Notes: generated by a model from the sequence alone, not told the origin. A DNA stretch of 64,000 nucleotides from Mycobacterium sp. 236(2023) (GCF_029623955.1 NZ_JARSBP010000002.1:1-64000); one strand, 5' to 3'; shown: positions 25,242 through 34,396, numbered from the stretch's first letter. Program-made: numbers and translations.

Positions 25242-26671
25242 GACTGCCTCACCAGATACGGCGAGACGGTCGAACGGTGTTCGTCGATGTCGAGCGCGCG
25301 GCCCAGCGCCGGGAAGGCGCGCTGCGGGCAGTTGTCCCGCTCGCACACACGGCAGCCGGCGCCGATCGGCGTCGCCGGGACATTGGGATCACCGGTCACC
25401 AGCCCTTCCGAATAGACCAGCCGCTGCGCGTGACGCAGTTCGCAGCCCAGGCCGATCGCGAACGTCTTACCCGGCTGACCATAGCGCGCGGCGCGGCGCT
25501 CCACGGTCCGCGCCACCCACATGTAGTGGCGCCCGTCGGGCATCTCGGCGATCTGCACGAGGATCTTGCCGGGGTTGGCGAACGTCTCGTAGACATTCCA
25601 CAGTGGGCAGGTTCCCCCACTGGAGGAGAAGTGAAAACCGGTGGCGGACTGGCGTTTCGACATGTTGCCCGCGCGATCGACGCGCACGAACGAGAACGGG
25701 ACGCCCCGCATCGACGGCCGCTGCAACGTCGAGAGCCGGTGACAGATGGTCTCGTAACTGACGGCGTAATAGGCGGAAAGACGCTCGACGTCGTAGCGGA
25801 ACTTCTCGGCCACGGCGTGGAATTGGCCGTACGGAAGCACCGTGGCGGCGGCGAAATAGTTGGCCAGTCCCATCCGCGCCAGCTTCCTGGACTCGTCGCT
25901 GGTGAAGTGGCCCTCCTCGACGAGCTTGTCGATGAGGGCGCCGCACTCCAGGTAGGCCAGCTCGGTGGCCATCCGGAACACCCGCTGGCCCGACGACAGG
26001 TGAGCGCCCAGTTCCAGACGCTTCGTCGCCGGGTCGAAACGGTGCAGGACACCGCCACCGAGATCGGAACGGCGAATGACGGTGACGCCGTGCACGAATC
26101 GCAACCGGTCGGTCAGGTCACTCGCGAGCTCACCGCGGTGTACGCGCATGTCCGCGGTCAGCTCCTCAGCAGCTGCGTCGAGGTCATGCAGGTAGTTCTG
26201 CCGCTGGTAGAAGTAGTCGCGCACCTCTTCGTGAGGCATCGAGATCGAGCCCGTGCCACTTCCGCTTCCCGCATTGAACCGATCCTCGGTGGCCGCGGCC
26301 AGCTGCGTGGTGGTGAGTTGGTAACGGCGGTGCAGGTTGACCATCGCGCGGGCCAGCGCCGGGTGCGAACCCACCATATCGGCGACCTCGGCGGGGTCGA
26401 TGTCGACGTCGAGGTCGCGGTCCATGATCACCTCGCGCAGCTCGGCGATCAGGCGGGTGTCGTCCTGCGAGGCAAAGAACGTCGCGTCGACGCCGAACAC
26501 CTCGGTGATGCGCAGCAGGACGGCGACCGTCAACGGGCGGACGTCATGCTCGATCTGGTTGAGGTAGCTGGGGGAGATCTCCAGCATCTGCGCGAGTGCG
26601 GCCTGGCTGAACCCCCGCTCGTTGCGGAGTTGCCGGACCCGGGCGCCGACGAAGGTTTTGGCCACGGGCAC
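25238..26671 (-). CDS. ramB: Transcriptional regulator of acetate/glyoxylate metabolism (RamB, ScfR-type)
   Basis: The 477-residue protein has an N-terminal XRE helix-turn-helix (VRQLRNERGFSQAALAQMLEISPSYL, residues 13-38). A central IrrE-like region and a C-terminal DUF2083-type domain follow, with CPLWN and CRVCERDNCPQRAF cysteine motifs. In corynebacteria and mycobacteria RamB represses isocitrate lyase and other acetate genes and binds short TTTGCAAA-like sites. The gene is divergent from the thioesterase and one gene away from icl. Its own promoter contains TTGCGAA, the reverse complement of a heptamer repeated before icl. Matches Rv0465c. Confidence 0.93.
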   Translation of the reverse strand: MPVAKTFVGARVRQLRNERGFSQAALAQMLEISPSYLNQIEHDVRPLTVAVLLRITEVFGVDATFFASQDDTRLIAELREVIMDRDLDVDIDPAEVADMVGSHPALARAMVNLHRRYQLTTTQLAAATEDRFNAGSGSGTGSISMPHEEVRDYFYQRQNYLHDLDAAAEELTADMRVHRGELASDLTDRLRFVHGVTVIRRSDLGGGVLHRFDPATKRLELGAHLSSGQRVFRMATELAYLECGALIDKLVEEGHFTSDESRKLARMGLANYFAAATVLPYGQFHAVAEKFRYDVERLSAYYAVSYETICHRLSTLQRPSMRGVPFSFVRVDRAGNMSKRQSATGFHFSSSGGTCPLWNVYETFANPGKILVQIAEMPDGRHYMWVARTVERRAARYGQPGKTFAIGLGCELRHAQRLVYSEGLVTGDPNVPATPIGAGCRVCERDNCPQRAFPALGRALDIDEHRSTVSPYLVRQS

Positions 26672-26695
26672 CAGCCTAGACAGCGTTGTTAAGGC

Positions 26696-26726
26696 TTGCG
26701 AAGCGACTACTTCGCAGCATTCGCAC
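26696..26726. promoter_or_regulatory. TTCGCAA-like heptamers in the ramB/thioesterase promoter
   Basis: TTGCGAA (26696-26702) is the reverse complement of the TTCGCAA heptamer found twice before icl. TTCGCAG (26711-26717) and TTCGCAC (26720-26726) follow. The cluster lies between the divergent ramB and thioesterase starts and could mediate RamB autoregulation. The protein-DNA link is inferred. Confidence 0.5.
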
Positions 26727-26754
26727 CAGCTGCGCTGTGGCAGGATCGGAATCC

Positions 26755-27573
26755 GTGAGCAGTGAGCGCGTGCCCGGCACGGGGCTGTCGAAGGTGATGA
26801 TGCCCGTCCCCGAGCAGCACCCCGATGTCTTCGACGTCAAATGGCCGCTCCGCGTCGCCGACGTCGACCGCGAGGGCAGGCTCAAGTTCGACGCCGCGAC
26901 CCGTCACATCCAGGACATCGGCACGGATCAATTGCGCGAGATGGGCTACGAGGAGATCCATCCGCTGTGGATCGTGCGCCGCACGATGATCGACATGATC
27001 GAGCCCATCGTGTTCAAGGACATGCTGCGCCTGCGGCGGTGGTGTTCGGGCACGTCGAACCGGTGGTGTGAGATGCGCGTCCGCATCGAGGGGCGCAAGG
27101 GCGGGCTGATCGAATCCGAGGCGTTCTGGATCAACATCAACCGGGAGACACAGGGGCCCGCCCGCATCGCCGACGACTTCATCGAAGGCCTGCGCCGCAC
27201 CACCAGTGAGAACCGGCTGCGATGGAAGGCCTACCTCAAAGGCGGGTCCCGCGAAGACGCGGAAGCCGTGCAGAACTATCCGGTCCGGGTCAGTGACATC
27301 GACATCTTCGACCACATGAACAACTCGGTGTACTGGAGCGTCGTCGAGGACTATCTCTACTCGCAGCCCGAATTGATGGCGGCTCCGTTGCGCGTGACCA
27401 TCGAACACGACGCACCGGTGGCGCTCGGGGACAAGTTGGAGATCATCCGGCGCGTCCATCCGGCGGGTTCGACCGACAGATTCGGTGCGGAGCTCTCCGA
27501 TCGCACTGTTACAACGCTCACATATGTGGTCGGCGACGAGGTCAAAGCGGTCGCCTCGATCTTCGCCCTCTGA
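26755..27573 (+). CDS. Acyl-ACP thioesterase-like protein (Rv0466-like)
   Basis: The protein is about 272 residues from the GTG at 26755, which has AGGATCGGA upstream; the ATGs at 26797 and 26800 are alternatives. It contains two hot-dog domains, the first from RVADVDREGRLKFDAATRHIQD to about residue 150. The second starts at VRVSDIDIFDHMNNSVYW, the FatA/FatB-like motif with the Asn-His-type active site region. It should release fatty acids from ACP or CoA. It lies between ramB and icl as in M. tuberculosis. Confidence 0.88.
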   Translation: MSSERVPGTGLSKVMMPVPEQHPDVFDVKWPLRVADVDREGRLKFDAATRHIQDIGTDQLREMGYEEIHPLWIVRRTMIDMIEPIVFKDMLRLRRWCSGTSNRWCEMRVRIEGRKGGLIESEAFWININRETQGPARIADDFIEGLRRTTSENRLRWKAYLKGGSREDAEAVQNYPVRVSDIDIFDHMNNSVYWSVVEDYLYSQPELMAAPLRVTIEHDAPVALGDKLEIIRRVHPAGSTDRFGAELSDRTVTTLTYVVGDEVKAVASIFAL

Positions 27574-27588
27574 ATCGCTTCACCCAAA

Positions 27589-27677
27589 CAGTACGAGCGT
27601 ACTGACCTGCGAAGATTCGCTACTCGCGAGTAGCTTCTGAACCGGTTCAGGTTTTGCGGCCTTCGCAATATTCGCAA
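27589..27677. promoter_or_regulatory. Palindrome cluster in the icl promoter region
   Basis: Three inverted repeats lie in a row: CAGTACG-AG-CGTACTG (27589-27604), the perfect 16-mer GCTACTCGCGAGTAGC (27619-27634) and the perfect 14-mer CTGAACCGGTTCAG (27637-27650). They are followed by TTCGCAA twice (27662-27668 and 27671-27677). They lie between the thioesterase stop and icl. They are strong operator candidates for carbon-source control of icl. Confidence 0.7.
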
Positions 27678-27813
27678 ACTTGGTTGGGGTGTTGGCGAAA
27701 ATTGGCAATCGAAACAGGTGGACCTGCAGTTATGGCGTGATGCATCCTCGACTTAGCAAGCCAGTGAATGAGCTGGAGCATTAACACCGCATCGACTCCC
27801 GCAGCCGCGAGTG

Positions 27814-27823
27814 CTTTGCAAAG
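27814..27823. promoter_or_regulatory. CTTTGCAAAG palindrome just before the icl ribosome binding site
   Basis: This perfect 10-bp palindrome contains TTTGCAAA, the core recognised by RamB/PrpR-type ScfR regulators as I remember it. It ends 4 bp before the icl Shine-Dalgarno GAAGGAG (27827-27833). Confidence 0.55.
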
Positions 27824-27838
27824 AATGAAGGAGCAGCC

Positions 27839-29125
27839 ATGTCGACCGTTGGCACGCCGAAGAGCCCGGAGCAGATCCAGCACGATTGGGACCACAATCC
27901 CCGCTGGAAGGGCATCACCCGTACCTACACCCCCAAAGACGTCGTCGCCCTGCAGGGCACCGTCGTCGAGGAGTCGACGCTGGCCCGCCGCGGCGCCGAG
28001 GTGCTGTGGGAGCAGCTCCACACCATGGACTACGTCAACTCGCTCGGCGCGCTGACCGGCAACCAGGCCGTCCAGCAGGTGCGCGCGGGCCTCAAGGCCA
28101 TCTACCTGTCCGGCTGGCAGGTTGCCGGTGACGCCAACCTCTCCGGCCACACCTACCCCGACCAGAGCCTGTACCCGGCCAACTCGGTGCCCCAGGTCAT
28201 CCGCCGCATCAACAACGCACTGCTGCGCGCCGACCAGATCGCCAAGGTCGAAGGCGACCGCTCCGTCGAGAACTGGCTCGCCCCGATCGTCGCCGACGGT
28301 GAAGCCGGCTTCGGTGGCGCGCTGAACGTCTACGAGCTGCAGAAGGCCATGATCGCCGCCGGCGTCGCCGGTTCGCACTGGGAGGACCAGCTCGCCTCGG
28401 AGAAGAAGTGCGGCCACCTCGGTGGCAAGGTGCTGATCCCGACCCAGCAGCACATCCGCACCCTGACCTCGGCCCGTCTGGCGGCCGACGTCGCCGACGT
28501 GCCCACCCTGGTCATTGCCCGCACCGATGCCGAGGCGGCCACGCTGATCACCTCCGACGTCGACGAGCGCGATCAGCCGTTCATCACCGGCGAGCGGACC
28601 AACGAGGGCTTCTACCACGTCAAGAACGGCGTCGAGCCGTGCATCGCCCGCGCCAAGGCCTACGCGCCGTACTCCGACCTGATCTGGATGGAGACCGGCA
28701 CCCCGGACCTGGAGCTCGCCAAGAAGTTCGCCGAAGCGGTCAAGGCCGACTTCCCCGACCAGATGCTGGCCTACAACTGCTCGCCGTCGTTCAACTGGAA
28801 GCAGCACCTCGACGATGCGACCATCGCCAAGTTCCAGAACGAGCTAGGCGCGATGGGCTTCAAGTTCCAGTTCATCACCCTCGCCGGCTTCCACGCCCTC
28901 AACTACTCGATGTTCGATCTGGCGCACGGCTACGCCCGCAACCAGATGAGCGCCTACGTCGAGCTGCAGGAGCGCGAGTTCGCCGCCGAGGAGCGTGGTT
29001 ACACCGCGACGAAGCACCAGCGCGAAGTCGGCGCCGGCTACTTCGACCGGATCGCCACCACCGTGGATCCGACCTCGTCGACCACCGCGCTCGCGGGCTC
29101 GACCGAGGAAGGTCAGTTCCACTAA
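27839..29125 (+). CDS. icl: Isocitrate lyase
   Basis: The 428-residue enzyme cleaves isocitrate to succinate and glyoxylate, and in mycobacteria also 2-methylisocitrate in propionate degradation. The catalytic Cys191 sits in KKCGHLGGK. The Mg-binding region ([15 protein letters not shown]), the NCSPSFNW motif and the C-terminal GSTEEGQFH lid are intact. Length and Cys numbering equal M. tuberculosis Icl1 (Rv0467). A strong GAAGGAG lies 5 nt before the ATG. The gene is flanked by ramB and fadB2, tying it to growth on acetate and fatty acids. Confidence 0.98.
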   Translation: MSTVGTPKSPEQIQHDWDHNPRWKGITRTYTPKDVVALQGTVVEESTLARRGAEVLWEQLHTMDYVNSLGALTGNQAVQQVRAGLKAIYLSGWQVAGDANLSGHTYPDQSLYPANSVPQVIRRINNALLRADQIAKVEGDRSVENWLAPIVADGEAGFGGALNVYELQKAMIAAGVAGSHWEDQLASEKKCGHLGGKVLIPTQQHIRTLTSARLAADVADVPTLVIARTDAEAATLITSDVDERDQPFITGERTNEGFYHVKNGVEPCIARAKAYAPYSDLIWMETGTPDLELAKKFAEAVKADFPDQMLAYNCSPSFNWKQHLDDATIAKFQNELGAMGFKFQFITLAGFHALNYSMFDLAHGYARNQMSAYVELQEREFAAEERGYTATKHQREVGAGYFDRIATTVDPTSSTTALAGSTEEGQFH

Positions 29126-29137
29126 GGGTTGATAGCG

Positions 29138-29172
29138 TCAGGCCCCGTCCGTGTCATGCGGCCGGGGCCTGA
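29138..29172 (+). terminator. Hairpin between icl and fadB2
   Basis: TCAGGCCCCG (29138-29147) pairs perfectly with CGGGGCCTGA (29163-29172) across a 15-nt loop. No T-tract follows, and fadB2 starts 22 bp later, so it may attenuate rather than end transcription. Confidence 0.65.
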
Positions 29173-29193
29173 TGCATGTCGAGGGAGTCATTG

Positions 29194-30048
29194 ATGGGTA
29201 TTGAACGAGTCGGCGTCGTGGGCGCCGGGCAGATGGGCGGCGGCATCGCCGAGGTGTGTGCGAAGGCGGGCGCGAACGTCATCGCCTTCGAGCCGACCGA
29301 GGAGCTGGCCAACGCCGGCCGGGATCGCGTCACCGCATCCCTGGAACGGGCGAAAGCCAAGGGCAAGCTGTCCGCCGACGACTTCGAGACGACGCTGGCG
29401 CGGCTGACGTTCACGACGAACCTCGCCGACCTGGCCGACCGTCAGCTCGTGATCGAGGCGATCGTCGAGAACGAGGCCGTCAAGGCCAAGGTCTTCGCCC
29501 AACTCGACGAGATCGTCACCGACCCGGACGCCGTGCTGGCGTCGAACACCTCCAGCATCCCCATCATGAAGATCGCTGCGGCGACGAAGAATCCGAGTCG
29601 CGTTCTCGGGCTGCACTTCTTCAACCCGGTGCCGGTGCTGCCGTTGGTCGAGCTGATCAACACGCTGGTCACCTCCGACGAGGCGATCGCACGGGTGGAG
29701 CAGTTCGCCGGTGAGGTGCTCGGCAAGAAGGTCGTGCGCTGCGGCGACCGCTCCGGCTTCATCGTCAATGCGCTGCTGGTGCCGTATCTGCTGTCGGCGA
29801 TCCGGATGGCCGAAGCCGGCGTGGCCACCGTCGAGGACATCGACACGGCCGTCGTCGCCGGGCTGTCGCACCCGATGGGCCCGCTGCGGCTGTCCGACCT
29901 CATCGGTCTGGACACGATGAAGCTGATCGCCGACTCGATGTACGACGAGTACAAGGATCCGAACTTCGCACCGCCGCCACTGCTGCAGCGCATGGTCGAG
30001 GCGGGGCAGCTCGGCAAGAAGTCCGGTAAGGGTTTCTACACCTACTGA
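29194..30048 (+). CDS. fadB2: 3-hydroxybutyryl-CoA dehydrogenase
   Basis: The 284-residue enzyme oxidises 3-hydroxyacyl-CoA with NAD. It has the N-terminal Rossmann motif VGAGQMGGGIAE (residues 8-19), the NTSSIPI motif, the catalytic LHFFNPVPVL motif near residue 140 and the C-terminal HPMGPLRLSDLIGLD region. I chose the ATG at 29194 because AGGGAG (29182-29187) is 6 nt upstream; an ATG at 29176 would add six residues. It follows icl as in Rv0467-Rv0468. The umaA/pcaA genes that come next in M. tuberculosis are absent here. Confidence 0.94.
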   Translation: MGIERVGVVGAGQMGGGIAEVCAKAGANVIAFEPTEELANAGRDRVTASLERAKAKGKLSADDFETTLARLTFTTNLADLADRQLVIEAIVENEAVKAKVFAQLDEIVTDPDAVLASNTSSIPIMKIAAATKNPSRVLGLHFFNPVPVLPLVELINTLVTSDEAIARVEQFAGEVLGKKVVRCGDRSGFIVNALLVPYLLSAIRMAEAGVATVEDIDTAVVAGLSHPMGPLRLSDLIGLDTMKLIADSMYDEYKDPNFAPPPLLQRMVEAGQLGKKSGKGFYTY

Positions 30049-30066
30049 CCGGCGCGCGCGGAGGCC

Positions 30067-30933
30067 TCAGGCTGACGCGAGCCGCTTCTTCTCGGCCTCG
30101 ACGTCGAAATCTGCGGGCGGCCACGACATGTTGAGGCCCTTGAGGGCTTCGATCAGCAGCTCGGTGATCGCCAGGCGGCTGTACCACTTCCGATTGCACG
30201 GCACGATGTGCCACGGCGCGTATTCCGTCGACGTCCGGTCCAGCATCGCCTGGTAGGCCTGCTGATAGGCGGGCCACTTCAGGCGTTCGTCGATGTCGGC
30301 GGGGTTGTATTTCCAGAACTTGTCGGGCCGCTCCAGACGTTCGGAGAGTCGCTTCTTCTGCTCATCAAGTGAGACGAACATCGCGACCTTCACCAATGTC
30401 GTTCCGCCGTCGACGAGTTCGCGTTCGAAGGCGTTGATCTCGTCGTAGCGCGGTTCCCACACATCGGGCGGTACCAGGTTGTGCACCCGGACGATCAGCA
30501 CGTCCTCGTAGTGTGACCGGTCGAACACCCCGATGTGGCCGGGCGACGGCAGTGCGTTGCGGATCCGCCACAGGTAGTGGTGCGACAGCTCCTCGGCAGT
30601 CGGCTTACCGAAGCTTCGATACTGAACACCCTGCGGATTGCACGCTCCCACAACATGTTTGACGATCCCGCCCTTGCCGGCGGTATCCATACCCTGCAGT
30701 ACCAGGAGCACCGAGCGGGTGTCGCCGGAGCGGCTGTTGGCGTAGAGCATCTCCTGCAGTTCGGCGAACCGGATGTTGCGTTCGGCCTGCAGGGTGGGCG
30801 CGTCGGCCTTCTTGCCGCGAAAGCCCGGCGTCGCCTCGGCGTCGATGTCGGCCACCTTGTCGCCGGGGCGGAACATCAGTTCGGTGTGCGGCTCATGGGT
30901 CCACAGCGACGGCAGGTCGTCTGGCTCGGTCAT
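30067..30933 (-). CDS. Polyphosphate kinase 2 family protein
   Basis: The 288-residue protein has a PPK2 domain: Walker A in QGMDTAGKGG near residue 83, the lid module region RSFGKPTAEELSHHYLWR, and Walker B in FDRSHYEDVLIVRV. Such enzymes phosphorylate nucleoside mono- or diphosphates with polyphosphate. The single-domain form with an N-terminal extension resembles class I/III enzymes; the substrate preference cannot be read safely. It is convergent with fadB2 and 5 bp downstream of the TetR stop, so it may be in one transcript with that regulator. Confidence 0.92.
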   Translation of the reverse strand: MTEPDDLPSLWTHEPHTELMFRPGDKVADIDAEATPGFRGKKADAPTLQAERNIRFAELQEMLYANSRSGDTRSVLLVLQGMDTAGKGGIVKHVVGACNPQGVQYRSFGKPTAEELSHHYLWRIRNALPSPGHIGVFDRSHYEDVLIVRVHNLVPPDVWEPRYDEINAFERELVDGGTTLVKVAMFVSLDEQKKRLSERLERPDKFWKYNPADIDERLKWPAYQQAYQAMLDRTSTEYAPWHIVPCNRKWYSRLAITELLIEALKGLNMSWPPADFDVEAEKKRLASA

Positions 30934-30938
30934 ACGCC

Positions 30939-31643
30939 CTAGTCAAGCAGCTGCGACGGCAGGACCGGGGAAGGATGCGGGCTTCGCCGGAACCTGTCCA
31001 GGGATCCGTTCACCTCGACGATCCCGCACAGCGCGCTCCACGACAGCATCGTCAGGTAGTCGATCAGTTCGTCGGCGGTCATCCGCGGATTCGACATCCA
31101 CGAGTGCGTGGCGAGCTGCACGCCACCGACGGTGTGGAATGCCCACGGTTCCGCGCCGCTGGCATCCATGCCGTTCGACAGCATCCTCCTGCGCAGCATC
31201 ACCGCGAGCATGCGGGCGATGATCGCCTCGGAGTCCGCCACGGCCTTGCTCTTGCTGGCCGAGTTGTTGGCCATGACGAACTGGTAGGGCTCCGGTTCAT
31301 TGGCAACGGTCTCCACGTACACGCGGATGACTTCGCGGGTCAGGTCGTAACCGTCCAGGTTCGACGACAGCGCGGCGGCCATGTTCGGGATCAGGGTGGT
31401 CTGGGCGAAACGCATCATCACCGCGGTGGTGAGGTCGTTCTTGTCGACGAAGTAGCGGTAGAGCACGGTCTTGGAAACGCCGATCTCCGCGGCGATCTCA
31501 TCCATGCTGACGCCGCTGCCGAGGCGGCGGATGGCATCGAGCGTGCCGTCCACCAGCTCATTGCGGCGCTCGACCTTGTGCTGGTGCCAGCGCCGTTTGC
31601 GTCCATCCGTCTTGACCGCCGCCGGCGGGGAGTGTTGTGCCAC
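30939..31643 (-). CDS. TetR-family regulator (Rv0472c-like)
   Basis: The 234-residue protein has a basic N-terminus (GRKRRWHQHKVERR) and a TetR helix-turn-helix at about residues 30-75 (SMDEIAAEIGVSKTVLYRYFVDK). The C-terminal ligand domain includes NEPEPYQFVMAN. It matches Rv0472c by position, next to the DUF445 membrane protein gene in divergent orientation. Its ligand and targets are unknown; autoregulation and control of the DUF445 gene are likely from the divergent arrangement. Confidence 0.88.
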   Translation of the reverse strand: MAQHSPPAAVKTDGRKRRWHQHKVERRNELVDGTLDAIRRLGSGVSMDEIAAEIGVSKTVLYRYFVDKNDLTTAVMMRFAQTTLIPNMAAALSSNLDGYDLTREVIRVYVETVANEPEPYQFVMANNSASKSKAVADSEAIIARMLAVMLRRRMLSNGMDASGAEPWAFHTVGGVQLATHSWMSNPRMTADELIDYLTMLSWSALCGIVEVNGSLDRFRRSPHPSPVLPSQLLD

Positions 31644-31715
31644 GTTCCCGGAGATCCGTTCCCTAAGTCCCGGTCAATAATACGGCGACCTCCGCAGCGG
31701 GGCGGTTCGGACGGC

Positions 31716-33068
31716 ATGCAGGATGATGGAGAAGTGGCACATCGATCTGACGGCGCGGAGGCCCCGCTGACCGGCACCAGGGAGCGCCGGAGTTTCGCCG
31801 AGAAGCTCGCCGGGGTCGACTCCGCCGCCGATGCCGAGCGGCGGCGCGGGCTCCGCCGCATGAAGGTGGTGGCGCTGAGCTTCCTGCTCGGAGCGACCGT
31901 CATCTTCCTGTTCTGCACGTGGTGGCAGTCGCAAGGGGCGCCCCCCTGGGTCGGTTACGTGCGCGCGGCGGCCGAAGCCGGAATGGTCGGCGCGCTCGCG
32001 GACTGGTTCGCCGTGACGGCGCTGTTCAAGCATCCGCTGGGCATCCCGATCCCGCACACCGCGATCATCAAGCGCAAGAAGGACCAGCTCGGCGAGGGTC
32101 TGGGCAGTTTCGTCCGGGAGAACTTCCTGTCACCGGAGAACGTCGAGACGAAGCTGCGCGATGCCGACGTCGCCAGCCGCACGGGTAAGTGGCTGGCGGA
32201 GCCGGTCAACGCGGAGCGGGTGGCGGCCGAGGTCTCGACCGTGCTGCGTGTGCTCGTCGAGATGCTGCGCGACGAGGACGTTCAGCAGGTGCTCGACCGA
32301 ACGATCATCAAGCGGGTCGCCGAACCCCAATGGGGCCCGCCCATAGGCCGTGTGCTCGCCAGCCTGCTTGCAGAGGGGCGGCAGGAGGCGCTGCTGCAGT
32401 TGCTCGCCGACCGGGCTTTCCAGTGGACGCTCAACGCCGACGAGGTCATCGAGCGTGTCATCGAGCGAGATTCGCCGACGTGGTCGCCGCGCTGGGTCGA
32501 CCATCTCGTCGGCGACCGCATCCATCGCGAGCTGATGGACTTCACCGACAAGGTGCGCCGCAACCCCGACCACGAACTGCGCCGCTCGGCCACCCGGTTC
32601 CTGTTCGAGTTCGCCGACGACCTGCAGAACGACGACGCGACGATCCAGAAGGCCGAGAACGTCAAAGAGCAGGTCATGGCCCGTGACGAGGTCGCCAGGG
32701 CTGCGGAGACGGCGTGGAGCGCGGCCAAGCGGATGATTCTGGAGAGCGTCGACGACCCGTCATCGACCCTGCGGGGCAGGATTGCGGATTCCGTGGTGCG
32801 GATCGGCGAATCGTTGCGCGACGACGTCGAACTACGGGAAAAGGTGGACAACTGGATCGTGCGCGGCGCCAATCATCTCGTCGGTGAATATGGGGCGGAG
32901 ATCACAACGATCATCACCGACACGATCGAACGCTGGGATGCCGACGAGGCGAGTCGCCGGATCGAACTTCATGTGGGCCGTGACCTGCAGTTCATCCGCA
33001 TCAACGGGACCGTGGTGGGTTCTTTGGCTGGACTGATCATCTACACCGTGGCGCAGCTGCTCTTCTGA
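31716..33068 (+). CDS. DUF445 family membrane protein (Rv0473-like)
   Basis: The protein has 450 residues from the ATG at 31716; a GTG at 31734 is an alternative, and the frame is open much further upstream inside the antisense TetR gene. After a polar N-terminus with PLTGTRERRSFAEKLAG, a membrane segment lies at about 50-70. The DUF445 hallmark GALADWFAVTALFKHPLGIPIPHTAI follows at about 88-113. A long helical cytoplasmic-type region follows, and the protein ends in a second membrane segment (GSLAGLIIYTVAQLLF). The function of the family is unknown. Confidence 0.88.
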   Translation: MQDDGEVAHRSDGAEAPLTGTRERRSFAEKLAGVDSAADAERRRGLRRMKVVALSFLLGATVIFLFCTWWQSQGAPPWVGYVRAAAEAGMVGALADWFAVTALFKHPLGIPIPHTAIIKRKKDQLGEGLGSFVRENFLSPENVETKLRDADVASRTGKWLAEPVNAERVAAEVSTVLRVLVEMLRDEDVQQVLDRTIIKRVAEPQWGPPIGRVLASLLAEGRQEALLQLLADRAFQWTLNADEVIERVIERDSPTWSPRWVDHLVGDRIHRELMDFTDKVRRNPDHELRRSATRFLFEFADDLQNDDATIQKAENVKEQVMARDEVARAAETAWSAAKRMILESVDDPSSTLRGRIADSVVRIGESLRDDVELREKVDNWIVRGANHLVGEYGAEITTIITDTIERWDADEASRRIELHVGRDLQFIRINGTVVGSLAGLIIYTVAQLLF

Positions 33069-33073
33069 CCTGC

Positions 33074-33103
33074 GCTAACGGGTGCTTGCAAAAGTTAGCA
33101 CCC
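33074..33103. promoter_or_regulatory. Interlocked inverted repeats before the XRE regulator
   Basis: GCTAAC (33074-33079) pairs with GTTAGC (33094-33099), and GGGTGC (33080-33085) pairs with GCACCC (33098-33103). The centre reads TTGCAAAAGTTA. The element lies 60 bp before the xre start and may be its autoregulatory site. Confidence 0.5.
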
Positions 33104-33162
33104 CGTCGTACGGTTGATGGTGTCGGTAATCGGATACCCAACCGAGCGAAGGGGCAACCCCC

Positions 33163-33702
33163 ATGCCGCAGGATGAGAATCTTGCCGCTGTCGTGTCCAG
33201 CGCTGCGCAGGACATCGGCTCGTTCATCCGGTCCCAGCGCGAAGCGGCGCAGGTATCGGTGAGGCAGCTGGCGGAGAAGGCGGGCGTTTCCAACCCCTAC
33301 CTCAGCCAGATCGAGCGGGGTCTGCGGAAGCCGTCCGCGGACGTGCTCAACCAGATCGCCAAGGCGCTCCGGGTTTCCGCCGAGGTTCTCTACATCCAGG
33401 CGGGGATCCTCGAACCGAGCGACACCAATGAGGTGCGCGACGCCATCGTCACCGACATGGCGATCACCGAGCGGCAGAAGCAGGTGCTGCTCGACATCTA
33501 CACGTCGTTCTGCGCGCAGAACGAAGCCGCCCTCGCCGAGGCGGCCTCCGCAGAAGACGCGGCGAACGCCTCCGGCGACAGTGTCAGCGACCCCGACGAG
33601 GAGCCCACGACTGAACAAGACAAGAGCCCTCTAGAGCTCCCCCAGACTCCGCAATCAATCACAGAATTCAATCCTGAGAAGGAAGGAAACAACCATGGCT
33701 GA
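33163..33702 (+). CDS. XRE-family regulator (Rv0474-like)
   Basis: The 179-residue protein has a helix-turn-helix at about residues 25-75: [39 protein letters not shown] in pattern. A helical region follows, then an acidic, low-complexity tail ([13 protein letters not shown]). The tail makes it about 40 residues longer than I remember for M. tuberculosis Rv0474. Its end overlaps the hbhA start by 8 bp, so the two genes are coupled and the regulator probably controls hbhA expression. Confidence 0.88.
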   Translation: MPQDENLAAVVSSAAQDIGSFIRSQREAAQVSVRQLAEKAGVSNPYLSQIERGLRKPSADVLNQIAKALRVSAEVLYIQAGILEPSDTNEVRDAIVTDMAITERQKQVLLDIYTSFCAQNEAALAEAASAEDAANASGDSVSDPDEEPTTEQDKSPLELPQTPQSITEFNPEKEGNNHG

Positions 33703-34333
33703 GGCCAAGAACCAGCTCGACATCGATGATCTGAAGGCTCCGCTGCTCGCCGCTGTGGGTGCTGCCGACCTCGCGCTGGAGCGCGTCAACGAGATCGTCG
33801 CCACCCTTCGTGAGCGTGCCGGTGAGGCCCGCACCGACGCGGAGACCCGCGTCGAGGAGAGCCGCGCCCGTGTTGCCAAGCTGCAGGAAGATCTGCCTTC
33901 CCAGTTCGACGACATCAAGGGCAAGCTGACCTCCGACGAGCTGCGCAAGTTCGCCGAGGGCTACGCCGAGTCGGCCCAGACCGCCTACACCAAGCTGATC
34001 GAGCGTGGCGAGGCCGCCCTCGAGCGGTTGCGCAGCCAGCCGGCTCTGGAAGAGGCCGCCAGCCGGGTCGAGGAGTACACCGACCAGGCCGTCGAGCTGA
34101 CCCAGGAGGCGCTGGGCAACGTGGCGTCGCAGACCCGCGCGGTCGGCGAGCGTGCCGCCAAGCTGGTGGGCGTCGAGCTGCCGAAGAAGACCGAGTCGGC
34201 TGCCGCGCCGGTGAAGAAGGCCGCCAAGAAGGCTCCGGCCAAGAAGGCTGCTCCGGCGAAGACGGCCAGCGCGACCCCGGCGAAGAAGGCTCCCGCCAAG
34301 AAGGCGCCGGCCAAGAAGGTCACCCAGAAGTAA
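33695..34333 (+). CDS. hbhA: Heparin-binding hemagglutinin
   Basis: The 212-residue protein has a short N-terminal hydrophobic-helical part, a long coiled coil (about residues 25-160, rich in Ala/Glu/Arg) and a C-terminal Lys-Pro-Ala tail of repeated AKKAP-type units (residues 170-212). In pathogenic mycobacteria the methylated Lys tail binds heparan sulfate on host cells; in saprophytes the protein is linked to cell envelope and lipid inclusions. GAAGGAAGG lies just upstream of the ATG, inside the xre gene. Confidence 0.96.
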   Translation: MAEAKNQLDIDDLKAPLLAAVGAADLALERVNEIVATLRERAGEARTDAETRVEESRARVAKLQEDLPSQFDDIKGKLTSDELRKFAEGYAESAQTAYTKLIERGEAALERLRSQPALEEAASRVEEYTDQAVELTQEALGNVASQTRAVGERAAKLVGVELPKKTESAAAPVKKAAKKAPAKKAAPAKTASATPAKKAPAKKAPAKKVTQK

Positions 34334-34340
34334 AGCACCG

Positions 34341-34356
34341 CACCGCTTCGGCGGTG
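34341..34356 (+). terminator. UUCG-loop hairpin after hbhA
   Basis: CACCGC-TTCG-GCGGTG is a 6-bp perfect stem with a stable UUCG tetraloop, 7 bp after the hbhA stop. No T-tract follows; weak intrinsic terminator or processing hairpin. Confidence 0.5.
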
Positions 34357-34396
34357 GAAGTCGAAAAGGGGACGTAATCCGCCTAGGCTGTGGAGC

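Noticed and set aside
30975..31715. Long N-terminal extension of the DUF445 frame
   Set aside because: It lies antisense to the TetR gene and has shadow composition; the DUF445 protein length fits a start at 31716.
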